Source of the DNA: Bacteroidota bacterium
GTDB taxonomy: Bacteria > Bacteroidota > Ignavibacteria > SZUA-365 > JAADGX01
Direction: 5' to 3'
NCBI GenBank assembly: GCA_024276335.1
Contig: JAJRXL010000364.1
Span: forward strand, 1 to 7,228
DNA length: 7,228 nucleotides
Position numbers and translations under genes: made by a program. The notes beneath the pieces are model-generated. The model was not told the origin of the DNA. It did no database searches and worked only from the letters and a program-made list of their open reading frames with translations. Position 1 is the stretch's first letter. Every line of letters starts with the position of its first letter. Of the stretch, positions 1-5,687 are shown in pieces.

Positions 1-73
1 AGAATTGTCTCTGAAAGGCGTATTCGCTAACTTGAATCGATGTTCTTTTATGTAATGGGACTTCAATACTGAT

Positions 74-78
74 GGAGA
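74..78 (+). promoter_or_regulatory. Ribosome binding site of the isocitrate dehydrogenase gene
   Basis: GGAGA lies six bases before the ATG at 85. It decides the start, because the reading frame from this ATG matches the N-terminus of isocitrate dehydrogenase even though a TGA follows at codon 20. The 84 bases before the ATG hold no other gene that I can see, and I find no convincing -35/-10 pair in them. Confidence 0.75.
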
Positions 79-84
79 AATTTT

Positions 85-1329
85 ATGGCTTATGAGAAAC
101 TAACTCCCCCCACCGAGGGAGAAAAAATCACTGTTCAGGACTGAAAGCTCAACGTCCCTGATACCCCGATAATTCCTTTCATCGAAGGCGACGGCACCGG
201 TCCTGACATTTGGGCCGCCACCCAGCGCATGCTCAATACAGCCGTGGAAAAAGCTTACGGCGGAGCGCGGCGCATCGTCTGGTTCGAAGTATATGCCGGG
301 GAGAAATCCACCAAGGTGTACGGAGCTGACGTGTGGCTGCCGGACGACACGCTCCAGGTCATTCGCGATTACTTCGTTGCCATCAAGGGACCGCTCACCA
401 CGCCCGTGGGTGGCGGGATACGGTCGTTGAACGTGGCTCTGCGTCAGCGCCTCGACCTTTTCGTGTGCCTGCGCCCCGTGCGCTACTTCGAAGGTGTGCC
501 CTCCCCGGTGAAGCATCCCGAGCGCGTGGACATGGTCATCTTCCGCGAGAATTCCGAGGACATCTACGCCGGAATCGAATGGAAAGCAGGAACGCCCGAA
601 GTGCAAAAGGTTATTGAATTCTTGACAAAAGAAATGGGTGTCACCAAGATTCGCTTCCCCGAGACCTCATCAATCGGCATTAAGCCTGTTTCCGAAGAGG
701 GAACCAAGCGCCTTGTCCGCGCCGCCATCCAGTACGCCATCGACCACGACCGCAAGTCCGTGACGTTCGTCCACAAGGGCAACATCATGAAATACACGGA
801 GGGTGGTTTCCGCGACTGGGGTTACGAATTGGCGCGGGAGGAATTCGGAGCGAAACTCTTGGACGGCGGTCCCTGGTGCAAACTCGACAACGGTATCATC
901 ATCAAGGATGTCATCGCCGACGCATTCCTGCAACAGATCCTGACGCGGGCAAACGAATATGACGTCATCGCCACGCTTAACCTGAACGGCGATTACATCT
1001 CCGACGCCCTTGCCGCCGAGGTGGGAGGCATCGGAATCGCCCCCGGCGCCAATATCAACTTCGAAACCGGCCAGGCGATTTTCGAAGCCACGCACGGTAC
1101 CGCTCCGAAATACGCGGGACAGGACAAGGTCAACCCTGGCTCACTGACCCTGAGCGGGGAAATGATGTTGCGTTACTTGGGCTGGAACGAGGCGGCGGAT
1201 CTCCTCGTCAAGGGAATAAGCAACGCCATCAAGGACAAGATCGTCACCTACGACTTCGCCCGCTTGATGGAAGGCGCCACGAAGGTAAAATGCTCGGAAT
1301 TTGGCACTGCGGTTATAGAACGCATGTAA
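85..1329 (+). CDS. icd: NADP-dependent isocitrate dehydrogenase, interrupted by one in-frame TGA
   Basis: This enzyme of the TCA cycle oxidises isocitrate to 2-oxoglutarate and CO2 in the cytoplasm and makes NADPH. Read through the TGA, the product is 414 residues, close to the 416 of E. coli Icd, and aligns with it almost throughout. Visible substrate residues are Ser114, Asn116, Arg120, Arg130, Arg154, Tyr161 and Lys231, each one above the E. coli number. Lys342, Tyr343, Tyr389 and Arg393 match the NADP-specificity set of the E. coli enzyme. Ser114 is the equivalent of the AceK phosphorylation site. The oddity is TGA at codon 20 (142-144), in the motif that reads QNGKLNVP in E. coli and QD-stop-KLNVP here. 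The next in-frame ATG (229) would lose the conserved PIIPFIEGDG segment, so a shorter start is unlikely to give a normal enzyme. Either the base is an error or the gene is damaged. The family call is secure; whether the gene is intact is not. Confidence 0.93.
142..144 (+). other. In-frame TGA at a conserved glycine codon of icd
   Basis: The codon lies between GAC and AAG in the icd frame. Homology runs unbroken on both sides, with no frameshift. E. coli Icd has Gly here, and a single G-to-T change turns GGA into TGA. UGA is a working stop elsewhere in the window: the aldolase ends in TGA just before its terminator, and the kinase-RapZ fusion ends in TGA overlapping the next ATG. A sequencing or assembly error, or a recent nonsense mutation, is therefore the simplest reading. 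Confidence 0.9.
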
Positions 1330-1381
1330 ATTGTGCCGTGCTGCGGATGATGCCAGTCGCATCCCCTGCACACAAAGATGT

Positions 1382-1413
1382 AACCGCCGGGTTCCTCCAG
1401 GGATCCGGCGGTT
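1382..1413. terminator. Bidirectional terminator between convergent genes
   Basis: AACCGCCGG (1382-1390) and CCGGCGGTT (1405-1413) form a perfect 9-bp stem. A possible inner TCC/GGA pairing extends it. The repeat lies 52 bases after the icd stop and directly next to the stop of the lipoprotein gene on the minus strand. The flanking T runs are short (TTT then GCTTTA on the plus strand, little on the minus strand), so its strength in each direction is inferred from symmetry and position. Confidence 0.75.
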
Positions 1414-1417
1414 TGCT

Positions 1418-1927
1418 TTACGGCCTTTCCGCGGGAATCCAGCCCAGGAAATCCTGGAGAAACGCTTCTCCCACCGGGCGGTCGACCGTCAGCCACGCCA
1501 GCAATTTGGACCGGACTACGATGTAGTTCATCTCTTTTTCGCCTTCCATCTGCCATACACCCGCTACGTCCGCCCGCATCATGGGCTCGGGAAACGGAGT
1601 GCCACCTGCCGCGATCTTCACCACCATTGACCGCGCAAGCGTATCAGGCTTTTCCGCCGATTCAAAAAGCGTCAGGTAAACCACGCTCTTGTACTGCCTG
1701 TTGCTATAGGTGGCGATAGCGCTCTCTCCCTCCATAGCCAGATCGGCGTGAAGTTTTGTAATGATCCTCTCGGCCTGGTCTCCCTTTATCACCTGGCCCA
1801 AATGCATGCCTGCCAGCTTGGGCGCGATATAGCGCTCGACCGAATGCCGCGAGCAACCCGGAAAAAGCGCGAGGCATACGAACATCACGAGAGATACGGT
1901 TAATCGTGTTTTCGAATACGTTTTCAT
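1418..1927 (-). CDS. Putative lipoprotein of unknown function
   Basis: The 169-residue product begins with a basic stretch (Lys2, Lys6, Arg8) and a hydrophobic segment at about residues 9-22, then FPGC with Cys25. This is a lipoprotein-type signal peptide, although Phe and Pro before the Gly-Cys make the lipobox imperfect. The mature part is about 145 residues, mixed alpha/beta in look, with no further membrane segment. I do not recognise the family. The start is supported by AGGA (1934-1937) six bases upstream. The gene follows the MurU-like gene after a 52-base gap on the same strand and ends at the shared terminator, so it is probably the last gene of that operon. A role in the cell envelope fits both the signal peptide and the neighbours, but that is inference only. 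Confidence 0.8.
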   Translation of the reverse strand: MKTYSKTRLTVSLVMFVCLALFPGCSRHSVERYIAPKLAGMHLGQVIKGDQAERIITKLHADLAMEGESAIATYSNRQYKSVVYLTLFESAEKPDTLARSMVVKIAAGGTPFPEPMMRADVAGVWQMEGEKEMNYIVVRSKLLAWLTVDRPVGEAFLQDFLGWIPAERP

Positions 1928-1979
1928 TGTTTTTCCTGTCTATGGTTTGATTGCACATTGCAGGCTAAAAGTTATCGTC

Positions 1980-2696
1980 CTACGCGATGGATCGCCGCGT
2001 GGATTCGAGCCATTTTATTCCCTTGCGGAGATTCTCGACTGTGCCCAGGTCGATCCAGAAAGCATCCCCGATATCGTGGACGGCAATGGTTTCTCCTCCC
2101 TCCAATACATGCCGGTAGCACTCGAACACGTCATAAGCGCCCGTGTGAAAAAACCGCAGGACTCCGGGCGAGATAACCTGGATGCCCGTGTAGCCGACTT
2201 TCCGGAAAGCGCCGTGCTCATTTTCCGGAATCCATGCAGCCTTCCCGGCGAACCGCATGTCGTCGGTAACCAGAATGGGCCGGTCGGTCTCGCGCCGGTT
2301 CACCGCCAGGGTCACCAACGCATCCGCATCGGCGTGGGCTTTCCAGAGCGCGTCAAGGTCGATGTCGGAAAGGATATCCACGTTGTGCACGAGAACGGGT
2401 TCGCCTTGCGGGAAGTACGGGGCGGCATTCCGGATCGCGCCCCCCGTGCCCAAAAGGCTTGTCTCCTCCACCACGGTCACCGGCGCCGGATACGACGCTT
2501 CCCTGACGTGACGTGCTAATTTGTCCGCCGCGTGATGGGCATTTAGAATGATGTTCGTGACGCCGAATCGCGCCAGCCTTTTGATCAGCGCATCCAGCAT
2601 GACGGTTTCGCCCAGGGGAACAAGCGCCTTGGGCAGGGAATCCGTAAGCGATCCCAGCCTGGTGCCCTTTCCCGCCGCCAGGATGAATACTGTCAT
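1980..2696 (-). CDS. MurU-like sugar-1-phosphate nucleotidyltransferase
   Basis: This cytoplasmic enzyme of the NTP-transferase (GT-A-like) family transfers a nucleotide from an NTP to a sugar-1-phosphate. The 238-residue product has LAAGKGTRL at 6-14, the PKAL lysine motif at 22-25, EETSLLGTGGAI at 77-88, a metal-type aspartate in HNVDI (Asp107) and a second acidic site in FWIDLGT (Asp216). The length suits the short MurU type without a C-terminal acyltransferase or left-handed beta-helix domain. It starts at 2696, inside the end of the kinase-RapZ gene, with an ATGA overlap that implies translational coupling. An upstream in-frame start at 2885 would add residues read from within the kinase gene and not typical of the family, so I rejected it. 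The pairing with an AmgK-like kinase suggests UTP plus N-acetylmuramate-1-phosphate (or GlcNAc-1-phosphate) as substrates, as for Pseudomonas MurU. Mannose-1-phosphate or glucose-1-phosphate specificity cannot be excluded. Confidence 0.88.
   Translation of the reverse strand: MTVFILAAGKGTRLGSLTDSLPKALVPLGETVMLDALIKRLARFGVTNIILNAHHAADKLARHVREASYPAPVTVVEETSLLGTGGAIRNAAPYFPQGEPVLVHNVDILSDIDLDALWKAHADADALVTLAVNRRETDRPILVTDDMRFAGKAAWIPENEHGAFRKVGYTGIQVISPGVLRFFHTGAYDVFECYRHVLEGGETIAVHDIGDAFWIDLGTVENLRKGIKWLESTRRSIA
2693..2696 (-). other. ATGA stop/start overlap coupling kinase-RapZ and MurU-like genes
   Basis: On the minus strand the ATG of the nucleotidyltransferase (2696-2694) shares bases with the TGA stop of the kinase fusion (2695-2693). 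Such overlaps commonly allow translational coupling and balanced expression. This supports the two proteins working in the same pathway, and it shows that UGA is a real stop in this genome. Confidence 0.9.
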
Positions 2697-4117
2697 GTGC
2701 GCTCCCCCATCAATGGCGATGCATGGGACAGGTTGATCTGCACGGAGCGTGGCCAGCGGTTGCCGATGAATTGCGCAACCCGTTCGGCACAGTACACCGA
2801 GCGGTGCTGCCCGCCCGTGCATCCCAGGGCGATATAGATGTCGGTATATCCGTTTTCGAGATACCTTTCCACGGCCTGGTGACACACTTTCATCACGTGT
2901 TCGAGAAACCGACCTGTTTCCGGCGACTTCTGGATGAAATTCCGCACCGGGAGATCCCTGCCGGTGAGGTCGGCGAATTCAGGCAGCCTTCCGGGGTTGG
3001 GAAGACATCGGCAGTCGAACACGAACCCGCCCCCGTTGCCTGCCGGGTCAATCGGCATGGTTCCGAAGTGGTAACTGAAGGAAAACAGATGCACGGTCAG
3101 GCGGGGCGCCGACTGCTCTTCCCGCGTAAAAGCCACCAAGGCAGACTCCAGGGCATGCTCCAACTCCGGCAGCGAAGCGCCTGTTCTTCGAGCGAGGGCT
3201 ATTGCATTTTTCAATCCCGGCCGGATACCCTGCGTGAAATCCGCTTTCCCCTGCCACCATCCCAGGTTGCCGAATGCTCCCAGCGCCTGGAGAACGCGTA
3301 CGAGGGCGAAGGCGGGAAAGAACGCTTTCCACCGGGCCGCATCAAGCCGTGTTTTCCGTGACGCTTCCGCGAGGTATGTCTCGACCAACTCTTCCCGGAA
3401 ATCCTCGGGAAGCTCTGCCCGGGCATCATACAGCAGCGACGCGGGGTCGTACTGCAACGCCCCTCGCCTGCCCGACTGGTAGTCGATGAAGAACGGTTCA
3501 CCGTCGCGGATCATGATGTTGCGACTCTGAAAATCCCGGTAGAGAAAATACTCGCAGGGTTCTTGAACAAGATGATGCTTCAATGCGGTAAAATCCATTT
3601 CCAGCTTGAACGGATGTATCATCCCCGGTACCAACGTGTCCAGGAACTTGTCCCGGAAGTAATGGAGGTCCCCGGTAATGGTTTCGTCGGCAAACGAGGG
3701 ATACTGGTAACACAAATCGTAATCGATCGCGTCGCGGGCATCGATCTGGAAACGCGTCAATTCCCGCAGCACCCGCCCGTACATCTCCCGTGCCTCCGCC
3801 GTGAAATCATTGCCCGACCGCCTTTCCCGTACCCAGTCATGGAGCAAAACGTTACCGAGATCTTCTTCCAGGTAATAGAGGGAATCACCCGAAACGGCAA
3901 TGATCTCCGGCACCGGTAGTCCTACGCCGCGCAAGGCACGCGTAAAGCCAAGAAACGCGGTGTTTTCCGCGGGATTGCTCCCGTCCACACCGATAACCGA
4001 AATTCCGTCCACACCCATGCGATAGAGCTGGCGAGCCGACCCGTCCTGTTTCAGCGGTACGATCTTCTCCGGCTCGATTCCAAAATGATTCCGAAATAGC
4101 TGCTTCAGCGTTTGCAT
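2693..4117 (-). CDS. AmgK-like aminoglycoside-phosphotransferase-fold sugar kinase fused to a RapZ C-terminal domain
   Basis: The product is 474 residues with two domains. Residues 1 to about 330 are an APH-fold kinase resembling AmgK, the anomeric MurNAc/GlcNAc kinase of cell-wall recycling. Its catalytic loop is YRDFQSRN at 193-200 (Asp195, Asn200) and the metal site is IDYQ (Asp212). The usual HRD histidine is Tyr. An LEEDLGN hinge-like motif lies near residue 85. Residues from about 339 to 461 match the C-terminal domain of RapZ: HFGTMPID, FVFDCRCLPNP, LTGRDLPV and the signature GCTGGQHRS at 432-440. RapZ's own N-terminal P-loop domain is absent. In E. coli the RapZ C-terminal domain binds GlcN6P and carries the RNA-binding function. 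The start is ATG at 4117; an adjacent GTG (4120) is an alternative, and neither has a strong ribosome binding site. The gene lies first in the operon, after the aldolase terminator. Similar fusions probably exist in Bacteroidetes-type genomes, from memory. Confidence 0.88.
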   Translation of the reverse strand: MQTLKQLFRNHFGIEPEKIVPLKQDGSARQLYRMGVDGISVIGVDGSNPAENTAFLGFTRALRGVGLPVPEIIAVSGDSLYYLEEDLGNVLLHDWVRERRSGNDFTAEAREMYGRVLRELTRFQIDARDAIDYDLCYQYPSFADETITGDLHYFRDKFLDTLVPGMIHPFKLEMDFTALKHHLVQEPCEYFLYRDFQSRNIMIRDGEPFFIDYQSGRRGALQYDPASLLYDARAELPEDFREELVETYLAEASRKTRLDAARWKAFFPAFALVRVLQALGAFGNLGWWQGKADFTQGIRPGLKNAIALARRTGASLPELEHALESALVAFTREEQSAPRLTVHLFSFSYHFGTMPIDPAGNGGGFVFDCRCLPNPGRLPEFADLTGRDLPVRNFIQKSPETGRFLEHVMKVCHQAVERYLENGYTDIYIALGCTGGQHRSVYCAERVAQFIGNRWPRSVQINLSHASPLMGERT

Positions 4118-4150
4118 CACCGTTCAGAAAAAATTCGGTAACGGATAAAG

Positions 4151-4182
4151 AAAACCCCGCCGATGGTTGTCGCCAGGCGGGG
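4151..4182 (-). terminator. Rho-independent terminator of the aldolase gene
   Basis: Read on the minus strand, CCCCGCC (4182-4176) pairs with GGCGGGG (4161-4155), with an extra inner TGG/CCA pairing, and is followed at once by TTTTCTTT. It begins 21 bases after the aldolase stop and ends before the kinase-RapZ start. The aldolase and the amino-sugar operon are therefore probably separate transcripts, or linked only by read-through. I find no clear promoter for the kinase in the short remaining gap. Confidence 0.88.
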
Positions 4183-4203
4183 CACAAAACGGTTTACATC
4201 GTC

Positions 4204-5253
4204 TCAGGCAATGGTCACATCCCGGCTGAGGTACACGTCCTGGACGGCGTGGATCAGCGAGATGCCTTCTTCCATGGGCTTCTGGAAAGCCTTCCGCCCC
4301 ATGATGAGGCCCATCCCTCCCGCGCGCTTGTTAATTACCGCCGTGCGAATGGCCTGGGCAAGATCGTTGGCGCCGGAAGCACCGCCGGAGTTGATCATGC
4401 CCACCCGGCCCATGTAGCAGTTCGCCACCTGGTAGCGGCAGAGATCGATGGGATGATCGGAGGTCAGTTTCTCGTACACCAAGGGGCTGGTCTTTCCGAA
4501 CTTCAGAGCAGTGAACCCGCCGTTATTTTCCGGCTGCTTCTGCTTGATGATATCGGCTTCGATCGTGACGCCGAGGTGATTCGCCTGGCCGGTCAAATCG
4601 GCCGATACGTGGTAATCCTTGTCCGCCTTGAACGCGGGGTTCCGGAGATAGCACCAGAGGATAGTGACCATGCCCAGTTCGTGCGCGTATTGGAACGCTT
4701 CCGAGATTTCCTGGATTTGACGATCCGAGTCCTCGGATCCGTAGTAAATGGTGGCTCCTACCGCCGCCGCGCCCATGTCGAACGCCTGGTCCACGCTGGC
4801 AAACAGTATCTGGTCGTACGTGTTGGGATACGTCAGCAGCTCGTTATGATTGATCTTCAGGATGAACGGAATCTTGTGGGCATACTTCCGGGCGACGGAA
4901 CCGAGGACGCCCAGTGTGGAAGCAACACCGTTGCAGCCGGCTTCGATGGCGAGCTTGACGATGTTCTCCGGATCGAAGTAAATGGGATTCGGAGCGAACG
5001 AGGCCCCCGCCGAATGCTCGATCCCCTGGTCAACGGGCAGGATCGAGAGGTAGCCGGTTCCCGCCAGTCTCCCGGTATTGAAAAGACGATGCATGTTGAC
5101 CAGGACCGGTATTGGGCGATCGCTGATCTGCCAGACCTGGTCCACGTAACCCGGACCAGGCAAGTGGAGCTGGTCCCTGGGAATTCCCTGGCACGTGTGT
5201 TCGAGCAAGAGTCGTGCTTCGTCACCAAGCAGTTCTTCAATTTTGTCAATCAT
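4204..5253 (-). CDS. fbaB: Class I fructose-bisphosphate aldolase, FbaB/DhnA type
   Basis: This cytoplasmic enzyme of glycolysis and gluconeogenesis reversibly cleaves fructose-1,6-bisphosphate to dihydroxyacetone phosphate and glyceraldehyde-3-phosphate through a Schiff base. The product is 349 residues, against about 350 for E. coli FbaB, and matches that family throughout. Visible motifs are LPVDQGIEH at 72-80, LKINHNE at 132-138, IYYGSED at 169-175, EADIIKQKQP at 232-241 and a phosphate-binding-like NSGGASG at 288-294. By analogy with archaeal-type class I aldolases, the KQK at 237-239 probably holds the Schiff-base lysine; I infer this rather than see it. The start at 5253 fits the family length. 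An upstream in-frame start at 5484 would add 77 residues that do not resemble the family and would run through the candidate promoter. Shine-Dalgarno complementarity at 5253 is weak. The TGA stop is followed by a strong terminator. Confidence 0.93.
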   Translation of the reverse strand: MIDKIEELLGDEARLLLEHTCQGIPRDQLHLPGPGYVDQVWQISDRPIPVLVNMHRLFNTGRLAGTGYLSILPVDQGIEHSAGASFAPNPIYFDPENIVKLAIEAGCNGVASTLGVLGSVARKYAHKIPFILKINHNELLTYPNTYDQILFASVDQAFDMGAAAVGATIYYGSEDSDRQIQEISEAFQYAHELGMVTILWCYLRNPAFKADKDYHVSADLTGQANHLGVTIEADIIKQKQPENNGGFTALKFGKTSPLVYEKLTSDHPIDLCRYQVANCYMGRVGMINSGGASGANDLAQAIRTAVINKRAGGMGLIMGRKAFQKPMEEGISLIHAVQDVYLSRDVTIA

Positions 5254-5295
5254 GGTATGGCCCGTTTCTGAATGGACATGACAGCATTGTCCCTT

Positions 5296-5324
5296 AAAGT
5301 ATAAGATTTTCCGTTCCGCTTCAA
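5296..5324 (-). promoter_or_regulatory. Candidate promoter of fbaB
   Basis: Read on the minus strand, TTGAAG (5324-5319) lies 17 bases before TACTTT (5301-5296), or 15 bases before the better -10 match TATACT (5303-5298). This would place transcription start about 35 bases before the fbaB ATG. Found by eye against the sigma-70 consensus only. Confidence 0.4.
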
Positions 5325-5341
5325 CAGCCAATCGGGGGTCC

Positions 5342-5375
5342 TTGCCTGAAATAAGTTGCCTAAATTTCGTACAAT
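5342..5375 (+). promoter_or_regulatory. Candidate plus-strand -10 element with TTGCCT direct repeat
   Basis: TACAAT (5370-5375) is a good -10 match, but there is no -35 at normal spacing. TTGCCT occurs twice upstream, at 5342-5347 and 5356-5361, in similar AT-rich surroundings. A start near 5382 would put the GGGGGA before the 5393 ATG at the very 5' end of the transcript. The repeat could be an operator half-site pair; this is speculative. Confidence 0.3.
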
Positions 5376-5392
5376 AGATTCTGGGGGAAACG

Positions 5393-5599
5393 ATGAGAAA
5401 CGAGGAGATACTCACAACAAGAGAAAAGGGACCGTTGCGGCAACAACGAAACCTCGGTACCACGCCGAAACAACCCGTCAGCAAGAAGATTGACGGTCAA
5501 CGGGTAACTGTTTCAAAAATCTCCCGGCACCCCATGGACGCGATGTCCCTGTTTCAAGGATCGGACTCGTCACGCTCCGGAAGCGCGGTACATGATTAA
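5393..5599 (+). CDS. Doubtful small ORF, 68 residues, unrecognised
   Basis: The ATG has a GGGGGA stretch four bases upstream (5383-5388) and a -10-like TACAAT before that, which is the main argument for translation. The predicted protein is basic and polar, rich in Arg, Lys, Gln and Ser, with no hydrophobic core, membrane segment or motif that I recognise. Third codon positions are not clearly GC-biased, unlike the confident genes nearby. It ends 88 bases before gatD on the same strand. It could equally be an untranslated leader of gatD that happens to stay open. I cannot assign a function. Confidence 0.3.
   Translation: MRNEEILTTREKGPLRQQRNLGTTPKQPVSKKIDGQRVTVSKISRHPMDAMSLFQGSDSSRSGSAVHD
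5473..5505 (+). repeat. Overlapping alternative inverted repeats in the gatD leader
   Basis: ACCCGT (5473-5478) can pair with ACGGGT (5500-5505), while CCGTCA (5475-5480) can instead pair with TGACGG (5491-5496). These pairings exclude each other. TTGACGGTCAA (5490-5500) is also a near-perfect palindrome, and TTGACGG can pair with CCGTCAA at 5612-5618, just before a T6 run. This may be a structured leader or a protein-binding site, or it may be chance. Confidence 0.35.
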
Positions 5600-5687
5600 T
5601 GGAGCATCGTTCCGTCAACTTTTTTCAGGCCTCGTCAAATCCGAGATTCGAGATCATAACACCTATTCATAATTGATCATAAGGGCG

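Larger units (their letters stand above)
5254..5687. other. Divergent intergenic region between fbaB and gatD
   Basis: About 430 bases separate the two divergent gene starts. The half near fbaB (5254-5392) is AT-richer and carries the candidate promoters. The half near gatD (5393-5687) holds a doubtful 68-residue ORF, a compact set of inverted repeats and an AT-rich stretch just before gatD. I recognise no known riboswitch, T-box or tRNA in it. Confidence 0.6.

Noticed and set aside
142..144. UGA read as glycine (as in Gracilibacteria/SR1) or as selenocysteine
   Set aside because: The aldolase and the kinase-RapZ gene both end in TGA at the expected place, one before a terminator and one in an ATGA overlap. 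Those glycine-recoding lineages are low-GC, unlike this window. No Sec or Cys is expected at this site in Icd.
229..1329. Isocitrate dehydrogenase starting at the ATG at 229
   Set aside because: This would drop the conserved N-terminal segment including PIIPFIEGDG, which is present upstream in the same frame, and there is no ribosome binding site at 229.
2697..2885. N-terminal extension of the MurU-like protein up to 2885
   Set aside because: It lies wholly inside the RapZ-domain coding sequence, and the LAAGKGTRL motif sits at the normal position when the ATG at 2696 is used.
4249..5271. Long plus-strand ORF of 340 codons across the aldolase gene
   Set aside because: It is antisense to a clearly conserved aldolase and matches no family that I recognise. 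Long opposite-strand ORFs are common in GC-rich genes.
5400..5480. T-box or known riboswitch upstream of gatD
   Set aside because: A GGGACCG stretch recalls the T-box core, but the conserved GGGUGGNACCGCG-type sequence and the surrounding stems are not there.
5254..5484. N-terminal extension of the aldolase up to 5484
   Set aside because: The added residues do not resemble the family, would overlap the candidate promoter and would make the protein much longer than FbaB.
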